Source of the DNA: Nitrosomonas sp. HPC101
GTDB taxonomy: Bacteria; Pseudomonadota; Gammaproteobacteria; Burkholderiales; Nitrosomonadaceae
Length of the DNA stretch: 64,000 bases
Direction of reading: 5' to 3'
Assembly: GCF_009833125.1 (NCBI RefSeq)
Contig: NZ_QRCC01000001.1
Location: forward strand, 124,001 to 188,000
Part shown: positions 18,536 through 28,335 of the stretch, one piece after another
Position numbering within the stretch: the stretch's first letter is position 1
Layout of the letters: the number at the start of each line of letters is the position of its first letter
Made by a program: the position numbers and the translations under genes
The notes under the pieces: generated by a model
What the model was told of the DNA's origin: nothing
Database searches by the model: none
Seen by the model: the letters and a program-made list of their open reading frames with translations, nothing else

Positions 18536-18954
18536 ATCACGAAGGGAAGCCATGCGCCTTCTGGTCGTTTTGGCAGAATCTGCGATTTGCCGGGAGCGGC
18601 TTTACTGTATCGCTTGTGCCGCACACGGTTAAGCATGGCAGACATAAAACGCGATCCGGTTTCCAATCCCTGTTTACTTGTCATATAATCCCGCCAGCCG
18701 GTCAGCAAGCTGAACTGCGCCAGCGCCGGCAGCCACCATCATTCTTACTATGAAAGCCTTATTTTCCTCCGTCATTACAACGATATCGATCACATCCCGG
18801 CCTTCATTCTGGCTGAATCATGAAATTGCCGCCATTTCCAGCAATCCCGCCATTTTCGAAGCTTTTGCCCGCTGCTGGGACAAACTGAAGCACCAGAGCA
18901 GCTGATAAAAGCACCGGCCTGCCTTGATCTACGCGGATCAGGCGAAAGAAATAT
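18536..18954. other. Region downstream of the PP-loop gene with possible gene remnants
   Basis: A 26-codon frame starts MRLLVVLAESAI at 18552 with GGAAG upstream. A 51-codon frame at 18750-18905 contains WLNHEIAAISSNPAIFEAFA, which looks protein-like but is not recognised. They may be remnants of genes lost next to the carbohydrate cluster. Confidence 0.3.
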
Positions 18955-19791
18955 TCACAATGCTGTCCATCCTCCATCGATGACCAGGTTGGCACCCGTC
19001 ATATAACTGGAGGCATCCGAAACCAGAAAAATGATTGCGCCGTGATACTCCTCTTTCGCGGACATACGCCCCAGAATGGTTCTGGCCGAGTAGTTGCCGG
19101 CAAACTCAGTGTCATGTTTGTTCCAGACCCCGCTGGGGGTGAGCAGGTTAACGCGGATGGCTGTATCCATGTAATAGGCAGCCAGGAATTTTGTGAGTCC
19201 CAGCAACCCCGCCTTGCATACCGAGTAAACCGCTGGTTTATACGTCTGCGCTTCCTGCCCAGCCTTTTTGTAAATACGCTGATCCGGGCCCACGAGGCCA
19301 TAATTGGATCCGAGAAAAACAACCGATCCCTTTCCGAATTTCTCCATGATTCTGCATGTAGCTTGAGCCAGCTGGAATGCGCCTGTCAGGTTGACATCGA
19401 AGGAAGTCTGCCAAAGTTCCAGCGGGAATTCGGTAAACTTTGAGAAACGGGTTGTATCAGAGCCTTGCTCAAATTTCGGATCGATCGCTGCGCTGTGAAC
19501 CACAGCATCGATCCCGCCAAACCGGTTCTCGCACAATTGCGCAATCGATTGGCAGGAATCTGCACGGGTCACATCCAGCGTCTGAGTCAGGACTTGTAAA
19601 TCCGGACAGGAAGAGATGATTTCATTTTTCAATAACGCCAGTCTGTCACCCTCCAGATCACCCAGCACCAGATTCGCACCGGCTGACGCCGTTGCAAGGG
19701 CAAATTCCCTGCCCAGAAGCCCTGTGGCGCCGCTGATGAGCACTGTCCGCCCGGTGAGATCGAAAGGTGTTCCTTTATAGGATGGATTCAT
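18955..19791 (-). CDS. Short-chain dehydrogenase/reductase of a nonulosonic-acid cluster (PtmA-like)
   Basis: This 278-residue Rossmann-fold SDR has the NAD(P) loop ISGATGLLGREFALATASAG near residues 19-38, HSAAIDP, FLGSNYGLVGPDQ and the catalytic YSVCK. The long loop between the strand and the catalytic Tyr resembles PtmA-type SDRs of Campylobacter legionaminate loci. Its start overlaps the upstream Gfo/Idh gene by four bases (ATGA), and that gene overlaps the cytidylyltransferase the same way, so the three are a coupled operon. The substrate is inferred to be a sugar or sugar nucleotide. Confidence 0.85.
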   Translation of the reverse strand: MNPSYKGTPFDLTGRTVLISGATGLLGREFALATASAGANLVLGDLEGDRLALLKNEIISSCPDLQVLTQTLDVTRADSCQSIAQLCENRFGGIDAVVHSAAIDPKFEQGSDTTRFSKFTEFPLELWQTSFDVNLTGAFQLAQATCRIMEKFGKGSVVFLGSNYGLVGPDQRIYKKAGQEAQTYKPAVYSVCKAGLLGLTKFLAAYYMDTAIRVNLLTPSGVWNKHDTEFAGNYSARTILGRMSAKEEYHGAIIFLVSDASSYMTGANLVIDGGWTAL

Positions 19792-20774
19792 GATTTGACT
19801 AATCGTTGGGTTTGAATTGATTTTTTGGCCGCCAGCGCAGTATTCAGCACATCGATACCATCCTGCAAGGTAACTCGCGGAATCGATCCATGGGAAATAC
19901 CTTCGATAAACTCTTTCATCATGGACAGGAAAAGTTCGTTCCGATCCCAGGAAGGCGGCAGCGCCACTTCTTCCAGAATATGTCCATTCTGCTTGAGTGT
20001 GGTGAGACGCGAAGGATAGTCCCAGTCAACAATGGCATGTTCAGCAACGATGTTCATGTGCCGGACCGGTGGTTTACGCCAGTAATCCATGCGCAGCTGC
20101 ACACAAACCCCCTGCTCTGTTTCAAACGAAATGAGGGCAGTGTCTTCTGCCGCCACTTCCAGCGAGGTTCGGTGTCCTCCGATGGCAAAGACATTCCCGG
20201 GTTTTCCGAAAAGCCAGTGTAAATAATCCAGTTCGTGGATGAGTGTGAGTATGACCCCCCCTCCCTGATCAGCCCGCGCCGCATAACTCTGCCGGTAATC
20301 CTCCCATGGATGCCAGTCGGGCAGGTATTCACCCAGATCGACCTGAACCGAATAGATTTTTCCCAGCCTGCCCTGCTGTATCCATTCGCCGATTTTCTGC
20401 AATCCCGGATGCATTCTGAGCTGACACCCCACCAGTACGCGAGGCCCGCACGGATCCACATGGCGCAGCAGCCTGGCCAACTGTCTTTTCTCGTGTGCGA
20501 CAGGTTTTTCCACATACACATGGCATCCGGCCTTGAGTGCCTGGATAAGTGTGGCCAGGTGCAGGGAGGTTGGATTGGCTACTACCACAAGATCAAAATC
20601 CTGCTGAAGTGCGTAGTCAAGATTTTGGAATATCCTGACATTTTTCGGCACGATTTGAGTCGGAGGCGGCAGATTCCGGGTGCGCACCGCGCCCAGTTCC
20701 CGAACCCCGAGGGTATACAAGTTATTGAGATGCCTGACCCCGATGGAACCCAGTCCAACCACCAGCGCTTTCAA
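19788..20774 (-). CDS. Gfo/Idh/MocA-family sugar oxidoreductase
   Basis: The 328-residue protein begins with a Rossmann motif VVGLGSIGVRHLNN. EKPVAHEK near residue 93, the conserved lysine loop of Gfo/Idh/MocA enzymes, is followed by a C-terminal alpha/beta domain with LIHELDYLHWLFG. Such enzymes oxidise or reduce sugar hydroxyls with NAD(P). It is translationally coupled to genes on both sides in the leftward operon. A role in modifying the nonulosonic acid precursor is inferred. Confidence 0.88.
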   Translation of the reverse strand: MKALVVGLGSIGVRHLNNLYTLGVRELGAVRTRNLPPPTQIVPKNVRIFQNLDYALQQDFDLVVVANPTSLHLATLIQALKAGCHVYVEKPVAHEKRQLARLLRHVDPCGPRVLVGCQLRMHPGLQKIGEWIQQGRLGKIYSVQVDLGEYLPDWHPWEDYRQSYAARADQGGGVILTLIHELDYLHWLFGKPGNVFAIGGHRTSLEVAAEDTALISFETEQGVCVQLRMDYWRKPPVRHMNIVAEHAIVDWDYPSRLTTLKQNGHILEEVALPPSWDRNELFLSMMKEFIEGISHGSIPRVTLQDGIDVLNTALAAKKSIQTQRLVKS

Positions 20775-21487
20775 ATGCCGATGCTCCGTTTTTCCATCAG
20801 GAATTCAGCCAATTGGAATGAGAATTCATCATCGATATCGATCGCATCCCTGCCATCGATCCTGAGTGGCAAGATACGGGTGCCCGTGAGTGATTCTTTT
20901 TCCAGAATCGTCCGGGTACGTATCAGATCCAGATAGCCCACCTGCCAATAGGCTTTGGGCAGACTTTGCCTGGGCTCGTTAAAAGGTTCCGGAATGCCGG
21001 GAATACTCAGTAACGGCTGCATAAAACCATTTTCATCGATGGTCCACATCTTGTAAGGATTTTGTGCCGGCTCGATCACACCGCGAACGGAATCAGCGTC
21101 CGGATGCTTCTTCAGAAGTTCGACGGCTTCCTCTATTTTTTCCACACGCCGTGCAGGGGAAGTCGGCCGGAACTGGAAAACAGCATCGGGGAGAGGAATA
21201 TGGTTTTGTTTCAGCCAGTCCAGAAAATGCTGGAATACCGGCAAATCCCGCGTATCATCCTGTGCGAGACTGGCCGGTCTCAGAAAAGGCACTTCTGCGC
21301 CGGCACTTCTTGCGGTCGCTGCAATCTGTTCTGAATCGGTACTGACAAAGGTTCTGTGTACCGAAGGTGATTCGAGAGAAATTTCTATTGAGTGGGTAAT
21401 CAATGGCTTACCGCATAAAAGCCGGATGTTTTTATGCGGTACCGCTTTTGACCCCCCCCGCGCAGGAATGAGAGAATAAATCAGCAT
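20771..21487 (-). CDS. Acylneuraminate cytidylyltransferase-family protein (CMP-nonulosonate synthetase)
   Basis: The nucleotide-binding signature IPARGGSKAVPHKNIRLLCG sits at the N-terminus. The ATG at 21487 is chosen because it places this motif about six residues in; an ATG at 21529 would add 14 unconserved residues. QFRPTSPARRVEKIEEAVE and a C-terminal DGRDAIDIDDEFSFQLAE are the family core and metal-binding acid cluster. The enzyme activates sialic, legionaminic or related acids as CMP-sugars. It heads the leftward operon and lies divergent from the NeuB fusion gene. Confidence 0.9.
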   Translation of the reverse strand: MLIYSLIPARGGSKAVPHKNIRLLCGKPLITHSIEISLESPSVHRTFVSTDSEQIAATARSAGAEVPFLRPASLAQDDTRDLPVFQHFLDWLKQNHIPLPDAVFQFRPTSPARRVEKIEEAVELLKKHPDADSVRGVIEPAQNPYKMWTIDENGFMQPLLSIPGIPEPFNEPRQSLPKAYWQVGYLDLIRTRTILEKESLTGTRILPLRIDGRDAIDIDDEFSFQLAEFLMEKRSIGI

Positions 21488-21814
21488 TGGCCAGAATTTG
21501 ACAAAATCAGACAGTCCGAACAAAAACATATGAGTGCAGCATGGCGGGCCATTCTACCGCTTAAGCATGCCTGGTGCACATAAAAGCTGTTTACAGCCTG
21601 GTTTTTATTCAAGGACGAATGGCCGCAATCGGCCAATCGGTATCAACCGGCACAGAAAATCTGCCAAGGTCACGAAACAATGGTATAAGACAAAAAATTC
21701 ACCTCATGAACACCCGCAAAAACCACGGGTGGCGTGGCATATTCCAGAATATGAATTGTATGATTCCGTCACACAAGCCCGGCAATAATCATCCCCCTCA
21801 GACAGGATTGCAGC

Positions 21815-24064
21815 ATGCGTATTGAAAAAAAGATCAAGGATTATCTGGTTTTTTCCGGGGACAGCATCCTTGATGCCCTGAAGCGCATCAACGACAACCA
21901 GTCCCGCATTGTTTTCGTCGTGCAGGATAACGGGGTACTGGTAGGCGCGGTCAGTGATGGTGATGTGCGGCGCTGGGTGACACAGACCGCTGATTTCGAC
22001 CTGAATCTGCCGGTTGATCACGTGATGAACCGTAATTTCATTGCCCGCCCTGTTGCCGAATCACAAAATCAGATTGCGGATCATTTTGATCACAAACGCG
22101 AGATTATCCCGCTGATCGATGAGCAGGGACGTTTTGTCGCTCTGGCACGAAAATCTGCTATGGGCCTGCAGATCGGGGATTTTCTGGTGACTGAACAGAA
22201 TCCTGCATTTGTGATTGCCGAGGTAGGAAACAATCATAACGGTGATATTGGCCTGGCAAAAGAGCTGGTGGATCTGGCAGTGGAAGCCAGGGCAGATTGT
22301 GTCAAATTCCAGATGCGGGATCTTTCCTCCCTGTATTCGAATCAGGGCAGAAATGCGGAAGCGGGTTATGATCTGGGATCGCAATACACGCTGGATTTGC
22401 TCAACAAGTTTCAACTGGGCCACGACGAGCTTTGTCAGGTATTCGATTACTGCAAACAGCAAGGCATCTTGCCACTGTGCACCCCCTGGGATCTGGTGAG
22501 TGTTCGCGTGCTGGATGAATACGGGCTGGAAGCCTTCAAAGTAGCCTCGGCAGATTTTACTAACTACGAAATGCTGGAAACCCTGGCCAAAACAGGCAAA
22601 CCCCTGATTTGCTCAACCGGCATGAGCTCAGAAGCAGAAATCAAAGGTTCGGCAAATCTACTGCGGCGGCTTGGTGTATCCTTTGCCCTGCTGCACTGCA
22701 ATTCGACCTACCCTGCCCCCTTCAAGGATGTCAATCTCAACTATCTGCCACGCTTGAAACAACTGGCTGGTACGGTAGTCGGCTATTCCGGCCACGAACG
22801 CGGATTTGCGGTTCCTCTGGCTGCCGTTGCCCTGGGCGCCCGTATCGTGGAAAAGCATTTCACGGTCAACCGCAATATGGAAGGCAACGACCACAAGGTC
22901 AGCCTGTTGCCGGAAGAATTCGCGGAAATGGTGCGGCAGATCCGTAATATCGAAGAAGCCATGGGACAAGGCGGCGAACGGACGCTCACCCAGGGAGAAA
23001 TGATCAATCGTGAAAATCTGGCCAAGAGTCTGGTAATCAATTGTGATCTGCCACAAGGACAGCTGATCAGACGCAACATGATCGTGGTAAAAAGCCCCGG
23101 GCAAGGCCTGCAACCCAATCGCATCGATGAACTGGCAGGTAAGGTGGCACAGCGCGATTTCAAGGCAGGTGATTTTTTCTTTGAAACGGACATCACCCCC
23201 AAATCCGCAAAAAAACAGAGCTACACCTTTTCGCGCCCTTACGGGATTCCAGCCCGCTACCATGATTATCAGGTCCTGATCGAGGGAATGAAAATTGACT
23301 TTGTCGAATTTCATCTGAGTTATCACGATCTGGACGTAAAACTATCCGACTATTTCTCTGCCCCTCTGTCAATTGGCTACGCCGTGCATAGTCCGGAGCT
23401 GTTCGCCGGCGATCATATTCTCGACCTGGCCAGCAAAAATACGGAGTATCAAGCGCATTCGATTGCCGAATTAAAGCGTACCGTGACCGTCGCCGCCGAG
23501 TTGCGCCAGTATTTCCCGGCCACACCCAAACCGGTGCTGGTACTCAATGCGGGCGGCTGGTCTCCCCAGAATTTTCTGCCGATCGAAGCACATGCGGAAC
23601 TTTACAGCAGAGTGGCTCAGACACTGGATAAGGTCGATTTGAGTTCCGTTCAACTTGCCATTCAGACCATGCCCCCCTTCCCCTGGCATTTCGGGGGGCA
23701 AAGTCATCATAATCTCTTTGTCGATCCGGATGAAATCGCAGCGTTTTGTAAAAGAACCGGCCATCATATCTGCCTTGACGTTTCTCACTCCATGATGGCC
23801 TGCAACTATTACCAGTGGGATTTCGGCGAATTTCTCGAGAAGGTGCTGCCCCATACCATCCATCTGCATATAGTCGATGCCAGGGGAGTGGATGGCGAAG
23901 GGGTTCAGATTGGCTATGGCGATGTGGATTTCACTCTGCTGCGCAACCAGTTGAACAAATATGCTCCCGGGGTGCAATTTATCCCTGAAATCTGGCAAGG
24001 TCACAAAAACAAGGGAGAAGGGTTCTGGGCGGCCCTGGAATTTCTGGAAAAAACAGGGCTTTGA
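21815..24064 (+). CDS. Multidomain nonulosonate synthase: CBS pair, NeuB, SAF and sugar-isomerase TIM barrel
   Basis: This 749-residue protein has four parts. Residues ~1-125 are a CBS pair (GAVSDGDVRRWV, REIIPLIDEQGRFVAL). Residues ~130-400 are a NeuB condensing barrel (IAEVGNNHNGD, VKFQMRD, CSTGMSS, GYSGHERGFAVPLAAVALGA, EKHFTVNRNMEGNDHKVSL). Residues ~405-470 are an SAF/antifreeze-like domain. From ~480 to the end is an AP-endonuclease-2/xylose-isomerase-like barrel (LDVSHSMMAC, HIVDARGVDGEGVQIGYGDV). NeuB enzymes join phosphoenolpyruvate to an N-acetyl-hexosamine to make sialic or legionaminic type acids. The extra barrel suggests a fused epimerase or isomerase step, and the CBS pair suggests nucleotide control. 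It is divergent from its CMP-transferase partner. Confidence 0.9.
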   Translation: MRIEKKIKDYLVFSGDSILDALKRINDNQSRIVFVVQDNGVLVGAVSDGDVRRWVTQTADFDLNLPVDHVMNRNFIARPVAESQNQIADHFDHKREIIPLIDEQGRFVALARKSAMGLQIGDFLVTEQNPAFVIAEVGNNHNGDIGLAKELVDLAVEARADCVKFQMRDLSSLYSNQGRNAEAGYDLGSQYTLDLLNKFQLGHDELCQVFDYCKQQGILPLCTPWDLVSVRVLDEYGLEAFKVASADFTNYEMLETLAKTGKPLICSTGMSSEAEIKGSANLLRRLGVSFALLHCNSTYPAPFKDVNLNYLPRLKQLAGTVVGYSGHERGFAVPLAAVALGARIVEKHFTVNRNMEGNDHKVSLLPEEFAEMVRQIRNIEEAMGQGGERTLTQGEMINRENLAKSLVINCDLPQGQLIRRNMIVVKSPGQGLQPNRIDELAGKVAQRDFKAGDFFFETDITPKSAKKQSYTFSRPYGIPARYHDYQVLIEGMKIDFVEFHLSYHDLDVKLSDYFSAPLSIGYAVHSPELFAGDHILDLASKNTEYQAHSIAELKRTVTVAAELRQYFPATPKPVLVLNAGGWSPQNFLPIEAHAELYSRVAQTLDKVDLSSVQLAIQTMPPFPWHFGGQSHHNLFVDPDEIAAFCKRTGHHICLDVSHSMMACNYYQWDFGEFLEKVLPHTIHLHIVDARGVDGEGVQIGYGDVDFTLLRNQLNKYAPGVQFIPEIWQGHKNKGEGFWAALEFLEKTGL

Positions 24065-24165
24065 TTAAACGCAAGTCCCCATCAAAATGAGCCAACCTGA
24101 TGACGGTATCAGCCGGTTGTAAAATACCGCCCCGATTAATAATGGAAAACTATTCTGATTGAACC

Positions 24166-25569
24166 ATGGCAACCTCTTCTGCATCCACGCTTATCATCCC
24201 CGTTGAAAATCAGGTACGCGAACTGGACGCCAAGCTTCTGCTGGCTTGCGTAGCCGCTGAACGGGGGTTTCCGGTTGTGATCGGTTCACGTGCTTTCGTA
24301 CATTTTGAAGCTGCATCTCTGCCTCGCGGCATCTATCTCGCAAAAAGCATGCGCAGCCTGAGTAACTCGATGTTCCGCATCCTTCGTATGCTCGGACACG
24401 AAATTGTGGCCTGGGAGGAGGAAGCGCTGGTTCATCCACCAGCCGACACCTACTACTCCCTGCGGATGTCTCCCACCACGATCGGCAATGTTTCCCATGT
24501 TTTTGCCTGGGGACAGGAAAATGTCGATCTGCTCAGGCAGTATCCGCAACTTCCGGAAAATCTGCCCATCCATTTAACCGGGAATCCGCGCGGAGATATC
24601 CTGCGGCCGGAGATGCGCGACTACTTTGCAGACGAAGTAGAGAAACTGCGCCAGCTTTATGGTGATTTCATCCTTATCAATACCAACTTTACCGATGTGA
24701 ATCCGTTTATTCCCAATGTCGGGCTATACATCCCGACGAAGGACGGAGATAAAAAATCCCGGCGCGGACAAGCCGGGATTGGCATGAGTGAAGAATTTGC
24801 CGAAGGCCTGTGGTATCACAAGAAAGCCATTCTGGAGGATTTCAGGCAGCTTATCCCCGCGCTGGAAAAAGCCTTTCCGGACATGACGATTGTAGTGCGG
24901 CCACACCCGAGCGAAAATTTTCAGGTCTATCATGACATTGCTGCACAATGCCGGCGTGTAAAAGTCACGAATGAAGGCAACGTCATCCCATGGCTTCTGG
25001 CCTCAAAAACCATGGTGCACAATGGTTGCACAACCGGGCTGGAGGCTTATGCACTGGGCGTCCCCGCCATTTCTTACCTTGCTACTTTCAATGCGTTCTA
25101 CGACTATGATTTCCAGGGGTTACCCACCCGACTAAGTTATCAGTCATTTAATTTCAGTGAACTCCAGGATACGCTCTCCGAAATTCTTTCCGGAAACCTG
25201 GGCGTTGCCGGAGGTGAGGAACGTCAGAAGCTGATTGATTATTATCTTGCTGCGCAAAATGAACGACTCGCGAGCGAGCGTATCGTCGATGTACTGGAAG
25301 AAAGCGGCTACAATCAGTCTCAACCGCCAGCAAGCCCTATCCCCGTATACCTGACAGGATGGGCGCTGGCAAACATCAAATCGGCGCTGACACAGCTGAA
25401 TATGCGCCGACCGGGCCCCAACCGGCAGGCATACCACGATCACCGTTTCCCTGAAATTTCAGTCGGTCAGATTGAGCAGAAAATCGCACGATTTGGAAGC
25501 CTGCTGAACCGGTTTGATTCCATCAAAGTAAAGCAGCACTCTCGCCACGTGTTCAGAATTAATAGCTGA
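24166..25569 (+). CDS. Surface carbohydrate biosynthesis protein (glycosyltransferase-like)
   Basis: The 467-residue protein starts LIIPVENQVRELDAKLLLAC and contains RPHPSE near residue 245, then HNGCTTGLEAYALGVPAISY. This layout belongs to the surface-polysaccharide family often found beside NeuB/CMP-transferase genes and resembles capsule polyglycerol-phosphate or GT-B transferases. It follows the NeuB fusion by 101 bp on the same strand. It likely transfers or processes the nonulosonic acid on a surface glycan or flagellin; the acceptor is unknown. Confidence 0.8.
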   Translation: MATSSASTLIIPVENQVRELDAKLLLACVAAERGFPVVIGSRAFVHFEAASLPRGIYLAKSMRSLSNSMFRILRMLGHEIVAWEEEALVHPPADTYYSLRMSPTTIGNVSHVFAWGQENVDLLRQYPQLPENLPIHLTGNPRGDILRPEMRDYFADEVEKLRQLYGDFILINTNFTDVNPFIPNVGLYIPTKDGDKKSRRGQAGIGMSEEFAEGLWYHKKAILEDFRQLIPALEKAFPDMTIVVRPHPSENFQVYHDIAAQCRRVKVTNEGNVIPWLLASKTMVHNGCTTGLEAYALGVPAISYLATFNAFYDYDFQGLPTRLSYQSFNFSELQDTLSEILSGNLGVAGGEERQKLIDYYLAAQNERLASERIVDVLEESGYNQSQPPASPIPVYLTGWALANIKSALTQLNMRRPGPNRQAYHDHRFPEISVGQIEQKIARFGSLLNRFDSIKVKQHSRHVFRINS

Positions 25570-25590
25570 CAAGCAAGACTATTTGCTCGA

Positions 25591-25618
25591 TCGAGACTAA
25601 ACATACCATCAGTCTCGA
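25591..25618. repeat. Hairpin after the surface carbohydrate gene
   Basis: TCGAGACT (25591-25598) pairs with AGTCTCGA (25611-25618) around a 12-base loop, 22 bp after the preceding stop. It has no following T-run, so it is at best a weak terminator. The rest of 25619-25835 holds a short leftward frame (25609-25740) ending LMSWAVSEGGDRILLPRD that resembles the tail of a lost gene. Confidence 0.45.
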
Positions 25619-25835
25619 GGTAAAAGGATTCGATCTCCGCCTTCACTGACAGCCCACGACATCAGACGCTGTAACTCTCCCAATACGCGGCCACAGCGAA
25701 TTTGCTGCTTCTTGCTATTGAATTTGGCTTTGACACAGGTGAGTTACACGATTTTTGAATCCAGAGTATTACAGGTAAGCACATTTCACCCAAAGCAGAT
25801 GTTGGCCCCAGGTTTATTCAGTACTTCCTTATCGT

Positions 25836-26597
25836 TCATAACCCCAGACGCTGCCAGATCCGAGTGGTTAGCGCAGCCGAGTTGAGTGTATAGAAATGCA
25901 AGCCGGGTGCACCGGCTTCCAGCAGACGTGCGCATAATGTCGTGACAACATCCAAACCGAATGCTTGAATGGAAGGAATATCATCACCAAAGCTTTCCAG
26001 TTTTCTGCGAATCCAACGCGGGATTTCCGTCCCGCAGCCATCGGCAAATCTCGCCAGTTGAGAAAACTTGCTGATTGGCATGATACCAGGAACGATCGGG
26101 ACGTTCAGATTCGCGGCCTCACACATTTCCACGAAATGCAGATAAGCATCGACATTATAGAAAAACTGAGTAATCGCAGCATTGGCACCCGCCTCGACTT
26201 TCCGTTTGAAATTAGCGAAATCCTCCAGCGCGGAACGTGCTTGCGGGTGATATTCCGGATAAGCCGCCACCTCGATCCAGAAGGTGTCGCCGAATTCCTC
26301 TCGGATAAATGTCACCAGCTCATTGGCATAGCGAAATTCTCCTGCTTGTGCCATACCAGAAGGTAAATCGCCACGCAGCGCGATAATGTGGCTAATGCCG
26401 TGACTGCGGTATTTTTCGAGGATAGAGCGGATATTTTCACGGGTGGAGCCACCAGCACCAAATGTCACTGAAAAGAACTTCGGATTGAACCGGGCAAGCT
26501 GTATGCGCGTTGCCTGCAGCTTTTCCATTCCTTCCAGTGTCTGTGGCGGAAAAAATTCGAAACTGAATGTAGGTGTAAAGTTTTTCTGGAATTGCAT
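25836..26597 (-). CDS. metF: Methylenetetrahydrofolate reductase
   Basis: MetF reduces 5,10-methylene-THF to 5-methyl-THF for methionine synthesis. Its FAD-dependent barrel shows FSFEFFPPQTLEGMEKL, SVTFGAGGSTRE, HIIALRGDLP, TQFFYNVDAYLHFVE and VPGIMPI. At 253 residues it is shorter than the ~290 of E. coli, with the difference in internal loops; all core motifs remain. It lies downstream of ahcY on the same strand but behind a strong terminator hairpin, so it may be expressed partly on its own. Confidence 0.95.
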   Translation of the reverse strand: MQFQKNFTPTFSFEFFPPQTLEGMEKLQATRIQLARFNPKFFSVTFGAGGSTRENIRSILEKYRSHGISHIIALRGDLPSGMAQAGEFRYANELVTFIREEFGDTFWIEVAAYPEYHPQARSALEDFANFKRKVEAGANAAITQFFYNVDAYLHFVEMCEAANLNVPIVPGIMPISKFSQLARFADGCGTEIPRWIRRKLESFGDDIPSIQAFGLDVVTTLCARLLEAGAPGLHFYTLNSAALTTRIWQRLGL

Positions 26598-26658
26598 CGG
26601 AATTCACTTCTATGAGTTGCGCTCCTGTTTCAGGGGTAACGCTGAAAATCAATAAAAC

Positions 26659-26693
26659 AAAGCCGGGGAATTCAACTGCAATTTCCCGGCTTT
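26659..26693 (-). terminator. Rho-independent terminator between ahcY and metF
   Basis: On the minus strand AAAGCCGGGAAAT pairs with ATTCCCCGGCTTT (one bulge/mismatch) around a ~9-base loop and is followed by GTTTTATT. This is a strong intrinsic terminator placed after ahcY. Confidence 0.8.
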
Positions 26694-26767
26694 ATCTGGC
26701 TGAGTGTGGCGATTCCGAAAAAGCAGCAAGAGGCGGTTAGACCTCAACGCGGCTTATCGGAATACGC

Positions 26768-28204
26768 TTAGTACCGGTACATTTCCGGCTTATAAGGCCC
26801 GTTCTTGTCGAGATTGAGGTAACGTGCCTGCTCATCAGTCAGTTCGGTCAGCTTCACACCCAGTTTGCCCAGATGCAGGCGCGCGACCATTTCATCCAGC
26901 CGTTTGGGTAGTACATACACTTTCTTCTGGTAATCTTTACCGTTTTGCCAGAGTTCCATCTGTGCCAGCACCTGATTGGTGAACGAGCTGGACATGACAA
27001 AAGACGGATGACCGGTGGCACAGCCCAGATTAACCAGACGTCCTTGTGCCAGCACGATAATGCGCCGTCCGGTAGGGAAAATCACATGATCTACTTGCGG
27101 TTTGATGTTTTCCCACGGGTATTTTTGAACCGAGGCAATATCGATCTCAGAATCGAAATGGCCGATATTGCATACAATCGACTGATCCTTCATCTGTACC
27201 ATGTGGTCGTGGGTGATCACGCGTAGATTGCCGGTAGCGGTGACAAAAATATCCGCCTGGCTACAGGCATCATCCATGGTCACCACACGATACCCTTCCA
27301 TCGCTGCCTGTAATGCGCAGATTGGATCGATTTCAGTGATCCAGACGGTTGCTCCCAGACCTCGCAATGACTGGGCGCACCCCTTGCCAACATCACCATA
27401 GCCGCACACCACCGCGATTTTTCCAGCGATCATTACATCCGTTGCGCGTTTGATACCATCCACCAGTGATTCGCGGCATCCATAGAGATTATCGAATTTA
27501 GATTTGGTGACCGAGTCATTAACATTGATCGCCGGAAATGGCAGCTCGCCTTTTTTTTCCATTTCGCACAGGCGATGGACACCGGTCGTCGTTTCTTCGG
27601 TTACACCGCGAATTGCAGCAAGATTACGTGAATACCAGCCCGGGTGACTGGCAAGACGGTGGCGGATGGACGCAAACAACGCTTGCTCTTCTTCATTGCC
27701 CGGGTTAGCGATCACGGAAGAATCGCGTTCAGCCTTGCTGCCCAGGATAAGCAGCAGAGTTGCATCTCCACCATCATCCAGAATCATGTTGGCACCATGC
27801 GAACCATCGCTGGCCCATTCAAAGATCCGGTGAGCATAGTCCCAGTATTCTTCCAGCGATTCCCCTTTGTAGGCGAATACCGGAATATTGCAGGCAGCAA
27901 TCGCCGCGGCAGCATGATCCTGGGTGGAGAAAATATTGCAGGAAGCCCAGCGGACTTCCGCACCCAGCGCCACCAGCGTCTCGATCAGTACGGCTGTCTG
28001 GATAGTCATGTGCAGGGAACCAGCGATCCGCGCACCTGCCAGTGGCCTCTTGCCGGCGTATTGCTCGCGCAATGCCATCAAGCCAGGCATCTCGGTTTCA
28101 GCAATGGCAATTTCCTTTCTACCCCAGTTTGCCAGCGATAAATCGGCTACCTTACAGTCATTAAAAACAGGATTATCTGTGACAGGGTTGATTGTTGCAC
28201 TCAT
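26768..28204 (-). CDS. ahcY: S-adenosylhomocysteinase
   Basis: AhcY hydrolyses S-adenosylhomocysteine to adenosine and homocysteine. The 478-residue protein shows the substrate region [20 protein letters not shown], the NAD loop [30 protein letters not shown] and the C-terminal [12 protein letters not shown]. It contains the ~40-residue insert typical of the longer bacterial form. It is preceded by an SAH riboswitch and lies between metK and metF, completing the methyl cycle. Confidence 0.97.
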   Translation of the reverse strand: MSATINPVTDNPVFNDCKVADLSLANWGRKEIAIAETEMPGLMALREQYAGKRPLAGARIAGSLHMTIQTAVLIETLVALGAEVRWASCNIFSTQDHAAAAIAACNIPVFAYKGESLEEYWDYAHRIFEWASDGSHGANMILDDGGDATLLLILGSKAERDSSVIANPGNEEEQALFASIRHRLASHPGWYSRNLAAIRGVTEETTTGVHRLCEMEKKGELPFPAINVNDSVTKSKFDNLYGCRESLVDGIKRATDVMIAGKIAVVCGYGDVGKGCAQSLRGLGATVWITEIDPICALQAAMEGYRVVTMDDACSQADIFVTATGNLRVITHDHMVQMKDQSIVCNIGHFDSEIDIASVQKYPWENIKPQVDHVIFPTGRRIIVLAQGRLVNLGCATGHPSFVMSSSFTNQVLAQMELWQNGKDYQKKVYVLPKRLDEMVARLHLGKLGVKLTELTDEQARYLNLDKNGPYKPEMYRY

Positions 28205-28227
28205 AACACATCTCCTAAGAAATGAAA

Positions 28228-28302
28228 GAGCGCCGTTGTTGGGTTGTCCATTGGTACGAGCCTCACGGAATTTACCGCTGCAGCGCTCCTCGGTACCAGT
28301 GG
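28228..28302 (-). ncRNA. S-adenosylhomocysteine (SAH) riboswitch
   Basis: Read on the minus strand, the ahcY leader contains CCGAGGAGCGCTGCAGCGG, then GAGGCTCG, and ends with ACGGCGCTC. This is the conserved SAH riboswitch core: GAGCGCTGC pairs with the distal GGCGCTC, and CGAG with the internal GCTCG pseudoknot. The class turns on ahcY when SAH accumulates. The aptamer ends about 24 bases before the ahcY start, just ahead of the AGGAGA ribosome site, which suggests translational control. Confidence 0.92.
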
Positions 28303-28335
28303 AGCTTCATTCAGACTGAATGGTCGTGAAAATAA

